Positions 52,736 through 61,383 of a DNA stretch of 64,000 nucleotides are shown piece after piece (the first letter of the stretch is position 1; the number at the start of each line of letters is the position of its first letter). The position numbers were made by a program, and so were the translations under genes. Source of the DNA: Chitiniphilus shinanonensis DSM 23277 (GTDB taxonomy: Bacteria; Pseudomonadota; Gammaproteobacteria; Burkholderiales; Chitinibacteraceae); contig NZ_KB895334.1 of assembly GCF_000374805.1 (NCBI RefSeq), positions 124,001 through 188,000 of the forward strand, read 5' to 3'. Under the pieces are notes generated by a model that was given only the letters and a program-made list of their open reading frames with translations, made no database searches and was not told the origin of the DNA.

Positions 52736-54592
52736 TCAGCCCGCCGCCTCGTCTTCGGCCTCCTCGCCGAGGAAGCCGCCGCTCTGGTGCGCCCACAGCC
52801 GGGCGTACAGCCCGTTGTGCGCCAGCAGCGCGGCGTGGTTGCCTTCCTCGACGATGCGGCCACGGTCGAGCACGATCAGCCGGTCCATCGCGGCGATGGT
52901 GGACAGCCGGTGGGCGATGGCGACCACCGTCTTGCCCTCCATCAGCCGGTACAGGCTGCCCTGGATCGCCGCCTCGACCTCGGAGTCGAGCGCGCTGGTG
53001 GCCTCGTCCAGCAGCAGGATCGGCGCATCCTTCAGCATCACCCGGGCGATGGCGATGCGCTGGCGCTGTCCGCCGGACAATTTCACCCCGCGTTCGCCGA
53101 CGTGCGCCTCGTAGCCATGCCGGCCCTTGGGGTCGGTCAGCGTCAGGATGAAGTCGTGCGCCTCGGCGCGGCGCGCGGCGGCGATCATCTCTTCGTCGCT
53201 GGCGTTGGGCCGGCCGTAGAGCAGGTTGTCGCGCACCGAGCGGTGCAGCAGCGACGTATCCTGCGTGACCATGCCCACCTGGGCGCGCAGGGTGTCCTGC
53301 GTGACCTCGGCGATGTCCTGGCCGTCGATCAGGATGCGACCGCGCTCCAGGTCGTAGAAGCGCAACAGCAGGTTCACCAGGGTGGACTTGCCGGCGCCCG
53401 AGCGGCCGACCAGCCCCACCTTTTCGCCGGGGCGGATCGTCAGATTCAGGTTCTCCATCACCCGCTGGCCGTTGCCGTAGCTGAAGTCGAGCTGCTCGAA
53501 CCGGATCTCGCCGCGCGTCACCTGGAGCGGGCGGGCGTCCGGCCGGTCGTTGATCTCGATCGGGCGCGACAGCGTGGTGATGCCGTCCTGCACCGTGCCG
53601 ATCTGCTCGAACAGGTTGGACATCTCCCACATGATCCAGTGGGAGATCCCGTTCAGCCGCAGCGCCATCGCGGTGGCGGCGGCCACCGCGCCCACGCCGA
53701 CCTCGCCGCGCGTCCACAGCCACAGCGTGACGCCGGCGCTGGCGGCCAGCAGCAGCATGCTCAGCGTGTGGTTGACGATCTCGAAGCCGCTCACCAGTCG
53801 CATCTGGCGGTAGGCGGTCTGCATGAATTCCTGCATCGCGCCCTTGACGAAGCTGGCTTCGCGCTGGGCATGCGAGAACAGCTTCACCGTGGCGATGTTG
53901 GCGTAGGCATCGGTGACGCGCCCGGTCATCAGGCTGCGCGCGTCGGCCTGCGCGCTGGCGGCCTTGCCCAGGCGCGGCACGAAGTACCACACCGCCACTA
54001 TGTACAGCGCCAGCCAGCCCAGGAAAGGCAGGATCAGCAGCCAGTCGAAGGCGCCGACCACCGCCAGCATGGTGACGAAGTAGATGATCACGAACACCAG
54101 GATGTCGGTGACGATCATCACCGTTTCGCGCACCGCCAGCGCCGTCTGCATCACCTTGGTGGCGACGCGGCCGGCGAACTCGTCCTGGTAGAAACTCATG
54201 CTCTGGCCGAGCAGGTGGCGGTGGAAGTTCCAGCGCAGGCGCATCGGGAAGTTGCCCGCCAGCGACTGGTACTTGAACAGCGCCTGCAAGGCGATCAGCA
54301 GCGGACTGCCCAGCAGGATGGCGACCAGCAGCAGCAGATTGCCCTGCTGGGTGGCCCACAGCTGGTCGCGCGGCGTGGCGCCCAGCCAGTCGACCACCGA
54401 GCCGAGCATGCTGAACAGCAGCGCCTCGAATGCGCCGATGCCGGCGGTGAGCAGCATCACCACGAAGATCAGCGGGCGCATGCCGGCGGTGCCGGCCCAG
54501 ATGAAGGAGAAAAAGCCCGTGGGCGGCTGGGCGGGGGGAGCGTCCGGATAGGGATGGACGCGTTGCTCGAACCATTTGAACAAGGAGAACAC
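52736..54592 (-). CDS. ABC exporter, fused membrane and ATPase domains
   Basis: A 618-residue half-transporter. The membrane domain (residues about 35-330) has six helices; the ATPase domain follows with Walker A GLVGRSGAGKSTLVNLL near residue 390, Q-loop VTQDTSLLHRSV, signature GVKLSGGQRQRIAIARVML, Walker B ILLLDEATSALDSE and the H-loop IAHRLST. It resembles lipid- or drug-exporting families (MsbA/MDR-type), but the substrate cannot be read. The cytoplasmic N-terminus (MFSLFKWFEQRVHPYPD) is typical of one subgroup of uncharacterised exporters. It ends at a strong terminator. Confidence 0.9.
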   Translation of the reverse strand: MFSLFKWFEQRVHPYPDAPPAQPPTGFFSFIWAGTAGMRPLIFVVMLLTAGIGAFEALLFSMLGSVVDWLGATPRDQLWATQQGNLLLLVAILLGSPLLIALQALFKYQSLAGNFPMRLRWNFHRHLLGQSMSFYQDEFAGRVATKVMQTALAVRETVMIVTDILVFVIIYFVTMLAVVGAFDWLLILPFLGWLALYIVAVWYFVPRLGKAASAQADARSLMTGRVTDAYANIATVKLFSHAQREASFVKGAMQEFMQTAYRQMRLVSGFEIVNHTLSMLLLAASAGVTLWLWTRGEVGVGAVAAATAMALRLNGISHWIMWEMSNLFEQIGTVQDGITTLSRPIEINDRPDARPLQVTRGEIRFEQLDFSYGNGQRVMENLNLTIRPGEKVGLVGRSGAGKSTLVNLLLRFYDLERGRILIDGQDIAEVTQDTLRAQVGMVTQDTSLLHRSVRDNLLYGRPNASDEEMIAAARRAEAHDFILTLTDPKGRHGYEAHVGERGVKLSGGQRQRIAIARVMLKDAPILLLDEATSALDSEVEAAIQGSLYRLMEGKTVVAIAHRLSTIAAMDRLIVLDRGRIVEEGNHAALLAHNGLYARLWAHQSGGFLGEEAEDEAAG

Positions 54593-54854
54593 CTTTTTAC
54601 TTTAAAGATCATTTAAATCAGCCCGTTGCGGGCCGGACCCCATCTTGACCCAGCAACATGGCTGCTTCAAGTAAAGCCTGCGTTTCAATTTGACCGGCGT
54701 TGCGAACCTGTCGGTCCTGACCACGATGTGGCCTTATGCCCGGCCCGATTCGCACTCACCACCGGCGGCCTCGACCGCCGGATTGCACCGCCGCGTCGCC
54801 GAGCCGTCGCCCGGCTGCTACCATCGCCTTCCCTTTTCCCCACGGCGGCCGGCC

Positions 54855-55073
54855 ATGCCCTTGCTCCAGGTTGAAATCTCCACCGAATACATCGCCCTCA
54901 ACGACCTGTTGAAGATCGCCGGCGTGGTCGACAGCGGCGGCGCCGGCAAGGCGCTGGTCGCCAGTGGCGTGGTGACGGTCGATGGCGCGCAGGAACTGCG
55001 CAAGACCAACAAGATCCGTCCCGGCCAGCGGGTGCGGGTGCACGATGTGGAAATCGAGGTGGTGGCCGGTTGA
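54855..55073 (+). CDS. S4-domain RNA-binding protein, YbcJ-like
   Basis: A 72-residue protein that is one S4 domain: EYIALNDLLKIAGVVDSGG, GKALVASGVVTVDG, ELRKTNKIRPGQRV. Its close relative is the small YbcJ/YaaA-type RNA-binding protein linked to ribosome or tRNA metabolism; the target is not established. The ATG at 54855 gives the expected short form; the longer frame upstream is Pro/Arg-rich and unlikely. It is a single gene divergent from the ABC exporter. Confidence 0.85.
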   Translation: MPLLQVEISTEYIALNDLLKIAGVVDSGGAGKALVASGVVTVDGAQELRKTNKIRPGQRVRVHDVEIEVVAG

Positions 55074-55318
55074 GCAGTACCCGGCACACGATGCGACCAC
55101 CGCGGTGGCAGGCTATTTCATGCCGGACTTTGCACGGCACATCAAGGCTTTCTGCTTGCAAAACAGCAGCTTATGCGTGCCGCCATTTTCATGACATTTG
55201 GATAGATTTCCATCGTTCCGGGTGATGGATGGCAGGCGCGGCGCTGGATTTCGCCCAGGTGAATGCGGAAGATCATCATCGTATAGCCAATGGTTTTCAT
55301 TAACCTGCGGAGCCCACG

Positions 55319-56068
55319 ATGATGCCGCGTTCGCCCGAGCAGCCCTTCCCGCCCTTCGCCATCCAGCACGGCGACGTGGCCATCAGCGCCTCGTTCAAGT
55401 GGCTGCGACGGGTGCCGCACCGCAAATGGCTGGGGCTGGTCGATGCCCCGATCGAACTGCCGCTGCCGCCCCTGCCCGAGCAGGCCATCGCCGGCAGCTA
55501 CGCGTGGCCGGCCGGGCGGCGTGCCGGCGAAGCCCGCGCCGTCAACATCTACAGCGCCTATCTCGACGAACCCGGCCACGCCGAGCTGTTCAATCGCTAC
55601 CTCGACGCCTTGCAGGGATTGCGTGCCCGTCTGTCGCCGCGCGATTTCGCGCAATGGCGCGCCCACATGGCCGGCTGGGAGATCGAGATCCTGGTGCGCG
55701 ATCCCGATGCGCCGCGCGGCATGCGGCTGTGCGAATTCAACGGCCTGGAACTGCACGACCTGGACCTGGCCGCCGACCGCCTGGCGCGTTTGCCGTACCA
55801 GGCGGAAGAAGTACCGCTGGTGTTCCCCCCGGATGACCAGGACGCCGATGTCGAAGCCGCGTGGGCGTTGTTCGGCGAGCACGGCTACGCCACGCCCGAC
55901 CGCATCGTCATCGACTACCTGGACTACGGCGACCCTGACGACGGCGCCACGCATCGCGTCGCCATCGACCGTGACTGGTTCGTCGCCGCATTCGGCCACG
56001 TGGCCCATCGCATCGTCGCGCAGATGCAGCGCGTCGCCGAGGCCACCGCGGGCGATGCAACGCACTGA
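55319..56068 (+). CDS. Hypothetical acidic protein
   Basis: A 249-residue soluble protein without signal peptide or membrane helix. I do not recognise a family. It is acidic and Trp/Tyr-rich (FKWLRRVPHRKWLGLV, DFAQWRAHMAGWEIEILV), with a C-terminal half full of Asp (PDDQDADVEAAWALFG, IVIDYLDYGDPDDGATHRV). The reading frame and codon use match the surrounding core genes, and GGAG lies about 8 bases before the ATG. No neighbour shares its operon. Confidence 0.65.
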   Translation: MMPRSPEQPFPPFAIQHGDVAISASFKWLRRVPHRKWLGLVDAPIELPLPPLPEQAIAGSYAWPAGRRAGEARAVNIYSAYLDEPGHAELFNRYLDALQGLRARLSPRDFAQWRAHMAGWEIEILVRDPDAPRGMRLCEFNGLELHDLDLAADRLARLPYQAEEVPLVFPPDDQDADVEAAWALFGEHGYATPDRIVIDYLDYGDPDDGATHRVAIDRDWFVAAFGHVAHRIVAQMQRVAEATAGDATH

Positions 56069-56264
56069 TTTGGTGCGATTTCGCCGCATGCCGTGGCGGG
56101 TGTGGGAATTTGCAGACAATGGTCGCTGGTTTTGTCAGGAAACGAGCCATCCTCATGGACGGAAGGGGGCGACTGCTCTAGCATTCGTAAGCTTACATCG
56201 CGCGCGGCCGACCTTTCCGCCCCATCCTGGCGCACCGGAACGGCCCAGCGCTACCTGGAGACCC

Positions 56265-57635
56265 ATGGCCACTTCGCTCAAGCTCGCCGAGCTGATCGCC
56301 TCGTTCAGCTATGCGCTGGACCTCACCGAGGGACAGCCCGAGGGCCATTGCGTGCGCTGCTGCTGGATCGGCATGCAGATCGGCCGGCAATTGCAGTTGC
56401 CGCCGGATCGGCTGTGGTCGCTGTATTACACCCTGCTGCTCAAGGATCTGGGGTGCAGCAGCAACGCCGCGCGCATCTGCGAGCTGTACCTGGCCGACGA
56501 CCGCTCGTTCAAGCACGACTTCAAGCTGGCGGGCGCCGGGATGGCGGCGCTGCTGGGCTTCGTCGTCACCCGTACCGGGCGCAATGCCGGCTGGTCGCGG
56601 CGGCTGGCGGCGTTGCTCAATATCCTGCGCAACGGCGGCGACATCGCCCAGGAGCTGATCCAGACCCGCTGCGAGCGCGGCGCCGACATCGCGCGGCGGC
56701 TGCGCTTCCCGGAAACGGTGGCCGAGGGCATCCACGCGCTGGACGAACACCACGACGGTGGTGGCCGGCCGCGGGGCCTGGCCGGCGAGGCGATCCCGCT
56801 CAACGCGCGCATCGCGTTGCTGGCGCAGGTGATCGACGTGTTCCATTTCTCCGGCGGGCCCGACGCCGCGCTGGACGAAATCCACCAGCGCGCCGGCAGC
56901 TGGTTCGATCCGGCGCTGGTCGGCGCCTTCGAGATGGTCGCCGCCGCGCCGACCTTCTGGGCCGCGCTGGCCGATCCCGAGCTGGACGAAGTGGTGGCCG
57001 CGCTGGCGCCGGCCCACGCCGAAATCGTGCTCGACGACGACTACCTGGACCAGATCGCCGCCGCCTTCGGCGAAGTGGTCGATGCCAAGAGCCCGTTCAC
57101 TGCCGGTCACAGCGCGCGGGTGGCGCACTACACCGACCTGATCGCCGAGGAACTGGGGCTGCCGGCGGCGCGTCGGCGCTGGCTGAAGCGCGCCGCGCTG
57201 CTGCATGATGTTGGAAAGCTGGGTGTCAGCAATTCGGTGCTCGATAAGCCGGGAAAACTGGACGCCGACGAGTGGGCGGCGGTGCAGCGCCACGCCGGCT
57301 ACACCGAGCAGATCCTGGGCCGCATCGGCCCGTTGGAAGCGCTGGCGCGCGTCGCCGCCGCACACCACGAACGACTGGACGGCGCGGGCTATCCGCGTGG
57401 ACTGGCCGGCGACGAGATCGAACTGGAAACCCGCATCATCACCGTGGCCGACATTTTCGACGCCATCAGCGCCGAGCGGCCCTACCACCCGCCCGCCACG
57501 GTCGCGCACACCCTGGCGCTGATGGAACTGGGCATCGGCAGCGCCATCGATCCGCAGTGCTTCGCGGCCTTGCGTCGGGTATTGGCGCGGGAAGCGCCGA
57601 GTGTGGAAAGCAGGGAGGCCGCGCTGGCGAGTTGA
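56265..57635 (+). CDS. Tandem HD/HD-GYP phosphohydrolase, first domain degenerate
   Basis: A 456-residue soluble protein with two HD-type halves. The second (residues about 265-445) is a complete HD-GYP domain: GHSARVAHYTDLIA, the metal pair HDVGKLG, and HHERLDGAGYPRGLAG; such domains hydrolyse cyclic di-GMP or related dinucleotides. The first (residues about 20-195) has the same order, with HCVRCCWIGMQIG, then LLLKDLGC where HD is replaced by Lys60-Asp61, and HHDGGGRPRGLAG. It may regulate or bind nucleotide. The ATG at 56265 has a GGAG site 5 bases upstream. Confidence 0.88.
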   Translation: MATSLKLAELIASFSYALDLTEGQPEGHCVRCCWIGMQIGRQLQLPPDRLWSLYYTLLLKDLGCSSNAARICELYLADDRSFKHDFKLAGAGMAALLGFVVTRTGRNAGWSRRLAALLNILRNGGDIAQELIQTRCERGADIARRLRFPETVAEGIHALDEHHDGGGRPRGLAGEAIPLNARIALLAQVIDVFHFSGGPDAALDEIHQRAGSWFDPALVGAFEMVAAAPTFWAALADPELDEVVAALAPAHAEIVLDDDYLDQIAAAFGEVVDAKSPFTAGHSARVAHYTDLIAEELGLPAARRRWLKRAALLHDVGKLGVSNSVLDKPGKLDADEWAAVQRHAGYTEQILGRIGPLEALARVAAAHHERLDGAGYPRGLAGDEIELETRIITVADIFDAISAERPYHPPATVAHTLALMELGIGSAIDPQCFAALRRVLAREAPSVESREAALAS

Positions 57636-57704
57636 CCGCCACCGCTGGGTAGCGGCCGGCGCGCCGCCGATGAGTCGTTGGCCCACCTTCCTGGCGGCGC
57701 CGCG

Positions 57705-58019
57705 CTAGGCGTAATCGTCGATCAATACGCCCACGCCCAAGCGCTGCGTGGTGGTGGCACCGGAGGTTTCCTGGTCGTCGCTGCGCTGTTGTGCGGCACG
57801 GGCGATTTCCTGGCGGATCGCCTCGATCTGCTTCTCGAGTTTCTCCACCCTGGCGGCGCGCTGTTCTTCCGTGAGCGAGCGATCCTGCTGCGCCTGGGCC
57901 AGTTGCGCCTGGAGCTGGACCAGCTGCGCGCGCAACTGCGCGGTGCGGTCGCTGCCTTGCACGCCCTGAACACCGAGGGCCGCAGTGCCGCCCAAAGAGG
58001 AAATGCCGCCCACGTCCAT
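57705..58019 (-). CDS. FlxA-like coiled-coil protein
   Basis: A 104-residue protein with a Gly/Ala-rich start (MDVGGISSLGGTAAL), a coiled-coil with Gln-rich heptads (RTAQLRAQLVQLQAQLAQAQQD, shortened here), and a QIEAIRQEIARA helix, which fits the FlxA-like family. No function is proven for the family. The start at 58019 is chosen because GGAGG lies just upstream, inside the longer open frame. It is a single gene between the HD-GYP and BON genes. Confidence 0.65.
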   Translation of the reverse strand: MDVGGISSLGGTAALGVQGVQGSDRTAQLRAQLVQLQAQLAQAQQDRSLTEEQRAARVEKLEKQIEAIRQEIARAAQQRSDDQETSGATTTQRLGVGVLIDDYA

Positions 58020-58149
58020 CTGGTTTCCGCCCTCCATGCACCCGGCCGCGATGCCGGGCTCAATTCAAGCTTCCTCGCACGGTGGCATCGCGGCAAGCGC
58101 TCGATCGAAGGGCCATCCCTGAATGGTTCAATCCCTTGTTTGGAAAAGA

Positions 58150-58176
58150 AAAAGGCGTGCCGGGCACGCCTTTTCG
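58150..58176 (-). terminator. Terminator after the BON lipoprotein gene
   Basis: An 11-bp stem (AAAAGGCGTGC and its complement) with a 3-base loop is followed on the minus strand by a T-rich run (TTTTTCTTTT). It ends 17 bp past the stop. Confidence 0.85.
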
Positions 58177-58192
58177 ACACAGCGCGGATCGC

Positions 58193-58531
58193 TCAGTCGC
58201 GCGGCTGGATGTTGTTCATCACGTAGCGCACGCCCGGCACCTTCTCGGCGATCATGCCGGCCTGGGCCATCTGCACGCCGGTGTCGGTGGCGCCTTCAAT
58301 GGTGACGTCCTCGCCCTTGCCGCTGACCTTCAGGTCGAACCTGGCGATGTCCGCATCGGCGTCCAGCGCGGTCTTCACGGCCTTGGCCAGCGCTTCGTCC
58401 TTCAGCGGCGCGGGCGCGGCGGCCGGTGCCGGGGCGGCGGTCTTCTGCTCCGGCGCGCTGGCGCAGGCGGTGGCCAGGATGGCGGTCAGCAGGCAGGCGG
58501 TCAGGCCCAGGCGAGTCTTGGTGGTGTTCAT
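58193..58531 (-). CDS. BON-domain lipoprotein
   Basis: A 112-residue precursor. The signal peptide ends in the lipobox LATAC, so the mature protein is probably lipid-anchored. An Ala/Pro linker is followed by a BON domain (KTALDADADIARFDLKVSGKGEDVTIEGATDTGVQMAQA is its extent, core motif VTIEGATDT). BON domains bind phospholipids and are common in envelope stress and osmotic proteins. GGGGA lies 6 bases before the ATG at 58531; the longer upstream frame includes Arg-rich sequence and a repeat element. Confidence 0.82.
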   Translation of the reverse strand: MNTTKTRLGLTACLLTAILATACASAPEQKTAAPAPAAAPAPLKDEALAKAVKTALDADADIARFDLKVSGKGEDVTIEGATDTGVQMAQAGMIAEKVPGVRYVMNNIQPRD

Positions 58532-58559
58532 CTTGATCCCCGATTCAGTCATGGTTTGA

Positions 58560-58686
58560 GAGCGGCTAACAAAACCCTCCTGGCGTCGTCGCGCGCGGGC
58601 GCCGAGCTGAACTTGCCGTACTACGCGTACGGTCTGCGTTTCGCGCTTCTTGCCAGGATCGCTTCGCTGGGTTTTGTCAGCCGCCC
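58560..58686. repeat. Dispersed inverted-end repeat, copy C
   Basis: A 127-bp element. It starts GAGCGGCTAACAAAACCC and ends GGGTTTTGTCAGCCGCC, so the ends are 16-bp inverted repeats with one mismatch. The inner CGCGCTTCTTGCCAGG block is shared with copy B and copy A. It fills the upstream region of the BON gene. Confidence 0.65.
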
Positions 58687-58797
58687 TCTGCCGCGGATGC
58701 GGCTCGGACCAGGCCCGACGGGCCGGCTGCGCGCGATTGTGTGCAATCGGTATTGCAGCAACATGACAGTCACAAACGTGGATGGGGCGAGTTCCCG

Positions 58798-58942
58798 GAG
58801 CGGCCGACAAAACCCGGCGTGGCGGTCCGGCAAGGCGCGCGAAATGTCCTGGAAGGCAGACCGGATTCATCCGGCGATGGGCAGTACAAGCCGCGCGGCA
58901 AGCGAGCGCGGCGCCGCCAGATAGCTTTTGCCGGCCGTGCTC
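58798..58942. repeat. Dispersed inverted-end repeat, probable diverged copy D
   Basis: It starts GAGCGGCCGACAAAACCCGG, which matches the left end of copy C, and ends TTTTGCCGGCCGTGCTC, an imperfect inverted match. The centre differs from copies A-C. Its right end reaches the stop codon of the YgjP-like gene. Confidence 0.45.
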
Positions 58943-59429
58943 AGCCCAGCTCGCGCCAGGTCAGCCACACCCGCAGTTCGAACTCCAGCTGGTGATAGTC
59001 CGGCAGCATGTGGCAGCACAGTTGGTAGAACGCCTTGTCGTGGTCCTTCACCTTGAGATGCGCCAGCTCGTGCACCACCAGCATTTCCAGCAGCGGCTCC
59101 GACGCCTCGCGCAGCAGGCTGGCGATGCGGATCTCGTTCTTGCGCTTGAGCCGGTTGCCCTGCACCCGGCTGGCGTAGGTGTTGGAGCCCAGCGTGCCGC
59201 CGATCAGGTCCAGCTGATTGTCGTACAGCACCTTGGCCGGTGCGGGCGCGTTCTTGAGGAAGCGCTGCTTGCGCGCCATCACGTAGTCGTACAGCGCGCG
59301 ATCGGTCTGGACCTCGTGCGGGCCGGGGTGGCGCCGTCGCACCCAGTCGCCTAGCTCGCCGCGTTGCAGCAGCGTCTGGATCTGGTCGAGCAGGTGGGGT
59401 GGATAACCGGCGAGGTAGGGCAGCGACAT
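58941..59429 (-). CDS. YgjP-like metallopeptidase (M48-type, DUF45)
   Basis: A 162-residue cytoplasmic protein with the zinc protease motif HELAHLKVKDHDKAFY: HExxH with the third ligand a few residues on. The N-terminal half contains LGSNTYASRVQGNRLKRK. These match the YgjP/SprT-like family of unproven substrate. The stop codon lies at the end of repeat copy D. The protein is somewhat short for the family (usually about 170-240). Confidence 0.82.
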   Translation of the reverse strand: MSLPYLAGYPPHLLDQIQTLLQRGELGDWVRRRHPGPHEVQTDRALYDYVMARKQRFLKNAPAPAKVLYDNQLDLIGGTLGSNTYASRVQGNRLKRKNEIRIASLLREASEPLLEMLVVHELAHLKVKDHDKAFYQLCCHMLPDYHQLEFELRVWLTWRELG

Positions 59430-59496
59430 GGGCGCGATTGTACTGCCGCACCAGAGCGAATCGACACCCGGGCGCGGCTGCGAAGGTCGATTCGCC

Positions 59497-59946
59497 CTAA
59501 TGCCGGGTGGCGAGCAGGCGCGCCATGTAGCCGACGATGGCGGCGTTGAGCAGCATCAGCGCCAGCTCCAGCCAGCCGGGGTGTCGCCACAACCCGTACA
59601 GCTCCAGCGGCAGATAGATGCCGCCGCTCAGCGCGGCCAGCCATTCGGCCCAGCGCCGCCGTTGCCACAGGCCCCATGCCTCGGCAAACCGCAGCGCCGC
59701 ATAGCCGGCCGCCAACGCCGCCAGGGCCCAGAGCCGGGCATTGGTCGCCTGCGCCGCCGCGTCGAGAAAGATGCGGGGATAGCGGCTGGCCGGGTTCAGG
59801 TGCAGGTGGCGCACCAGATGTTCAGCCAAGGCTTGGGCCTGCCAGTGGATCAGGGCCAGCAGCCCCCCGCCCGCCAGCAGCACCAGCGCGCCCTTGGCGG
59901 CCTCGAACAGCGCCACCCCGCGCAGGTAGGGATCAGACGAGCGCAT
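59497..59946 (-). CDS. DUF2127-family membrane protein
   Basis: A 149-residue protein with four hydrophobic segments (LFEAAKGALVLLAGGGLLA; LWALAALAAGYAALRFAEA; WLAALSGGIYLPLELYGL; LELALMLLNAAIVGYMARL). The starting pattern R-G-V-A-L-F-E-A-x-K-G fits DUF2127. The function is unknown. It overlaps the upstream gene by 14 bp, so both are made from one transcript. Confidence 0.75.
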   Translation of the reverse strand: MRSSDPYLRGVALFEAAKGALVLLAGGGLLALIHWQAQALAEHLVRHLHLNPASRYPRIFLDAAAQATNARLWALAALAAGYAALRFAEAWGLWQRRRWAEWLAALSGGIYLPLELYGLWRHPGWLELALMLLNAAIVGYMARLLATRH

Positions 59947-60265
59947 AGGCGATCATCGCGCACACCAGCACCATGCAGCCCAGCGCCAGCAGGAACACCG
60001 CATCCACCGCGCGTCGCAGCGCCTTGAGGTGCCGGTCGGTCTTGAACGACCAGAACGACAGCACGCAGGCCAGCATGAACAGCACCGAGTCGGCGGCCAG
60101 GATGTCGTCGCCCAGCGTTTCCACATGGCTGTGGCTGGCCAGCAGCCGCAGCAGCCCGATCCCCGTCAGGCACACCCCCACCATGCCGGCGGAGATCGAG
60201 AACACCTGCATCGTCAGCGCCTGCTCGCGCTGTTCGTGTTGCTGTTCGCGTTGTTGGGGTGTCAT
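59933..60265 (-). CDS. Small membrane protein of unknown function
   Basis: A 110-residue protein with a polar Gln/Glu/Arg-rich start and three hydrophobic segments (VFSISAGMVGVCLTGIGLLR; SVLFMLACVLSFWSF; VFLLALGCMVLVCAMIAYAL). No family is recognised with confidence. Its 3' end overlaps the DUF2127 gene by 14 bases, so the two are translationally coupled and probably act together at the inner membrane. Confidence 0.65.
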   Translation of the reverse strand: MTPQQREQQHEQREQALTMQVFSISAGMVGVCLTGIGLLRLLASHSHVETLGDDILAADSVLFMLACVLSFWSFKTDRHLKALRRAVDAVFLLALGCMVLVCAMIAYALV

Positions 60266-60403
60266 TGCCGCTCCTGCGCCGTGCCGGTTCGATTCAAGTT
60301 ATCGCATGAGTGCGGGCGTCGCAGCAGATGCTGGCCTGACCGGGAAGTGCCCCTTCAACCCGACCACCCGAACGCGCCACGTGCCGCAATGACTGCGAGC
60401 GAA

Positions 60404-60528
60404 GCGAGGCCCCCTCGCGGGGGCGAGGGCGGGGGGAGTGGAGTCGATCAAGGGGGGCCGGTGCTGGCGAATAGCTGTCGTGGAGCGCCCGGCTTTGCCG
60501 GGGGCTTGATGCCATTCCACTTTCAACT
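60404..60528. repeat. Direct repeat copy 1 near yaiI
   Basis: It starts GCGAGGCCCCCTCGCGG and has the core GAGGGCGGGGGGAGTGGAGT at 60425. The core to 60528 matches copy 3 at 61256-61359 with about 15 mismatches in 104 bases by hand count. Confidence 0.7.
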
Positions 60529-60537
60529 GCCCCGGAT

Positions 60538-61020
60538 CTATCGGCCCCGACGTCCCAGCCATTGATCCAGCGCGCGGCCAAACGCCTGCTTGTCGGCGGT
60601 GGACAACGCGGCGGGGCCGCCGGTTTCCACGCCGCTGTCGCGCAGGCCCTGCATGAAGTCGCGCAGGTTCAGCCGCTCGCGGATGTTCTCCAGCGTCAGG
60701 TGCTCGCCGCGCGGGTCGAGCACCTGCGCGCCCTTGTCCACCACCTCGGCGGCCAGCGGCACGTCGGCGGTGATCACCAGATCGCCGGGGGCTGTGCGCG
60801 CGGCGATCTCGTTGTCGGCCACGTCGAAGCCGCGCGGCACCTGCAACGCGTGCAGCCACGGCGATGGCGGCACATGCAGCAACTGGTTGGCCACCAGCGT
60901 CACGTGGATGCGTGCCCGGTCGGCGGCGCGGAATAGGATCTCCTTGATCGGGCGCGGGCAGGCGTCGGCATCGACCCAGATCTGCGGCGGGCGGGTATCG
61001 GTGGGAGCGGGTTGGGTCAT
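60538..61020 (-). CDS. YaiI/YqxD-family protein (DUF188)
   Basis: A 160-residue protein with the DUF188 entry [20 protein letters not shown] and the NYN/PIN-like acidic sites [19 protein letters not shown]. The family is widespread and uncharacterised; the fold suggests a nuclease-like role (inference). The ATG at 61020 is preferred over one 14 codons upstream. Repeats flank the gene on both sides. Confidence 0.85.
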   Translation of the reverse strand: MTQPAPTDTRPPQIWVDADACPRPIKEILFRAADRARIHVTLVANQLLHVPPSPWLHALQVPRGFDVADNEIAARTAPGDLVITADVPLAAEVVDKGAQVLDPRGEHLTLENIRERLNLRDFMQGLRDSGVETGGPAALSTADKQAFGRALDQWLGRRGR

Positions 61021-61099
61021 CGCGGCGGAGTTACCCTGGTCGGAAAGCGGGAGGTTCGTCAAAACCGGCCCATGTTAACGCGGCGCACGTCCCGCGAGA

Positions 61100-61211
61100 G
61101 CGAGGCCCCCTCGCGGCGGCGAGGGCGGGGGGAGTGGGGTTAAGTAGGAAGCGCCGGTGCCGGCATACCGGCAGTGCGTTGCACCCAGCGTTGCTGGGGG
61201 CTTGCCAACGG
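61100..61211. repeat. Direct repeat copy 2 near yaiI, diverged
   Basis: It shares GCGAGGCCCCCTCGCGG and GAGGGCGGGGGGAGTGG with copy 1, but the following stretch differs and it ends GCTGGGGGCTTGCC. It lies in the 363-bp gap between yaiI and the Hsp70-like gene, which otherwise shows no gene. Confidence 0.55.
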
Positions 61212-61250
61212 TGGCCAAGCCACACCGCAGGCATGGCCTTCCAAGGCGCG

Positions 61251-61359
61251 GCGGCGAGGGCGGGGGGAGTGGAATCGATCAAGGGGGGCCGGTGCTGGCG
61301 AACCGCCGCCGTTGAGCGCCCGGCTTGGCCGGGGGCTGGATGCTGGTTGCTTTTCAACT
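61251..61359. repeat. Direct repeat copy 3 near yaiI
   Basis: Its core at 61256-61359 aligns with copy 1 over 104 bases without gaps and with about 15 mismatches. It ends 25 bp before the stop codon of the Hsp70-like gene. Confidence 0.7.
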
Positions 61360-61383
61360 TGCGCGGGCCGGTCATCCAGGCCC

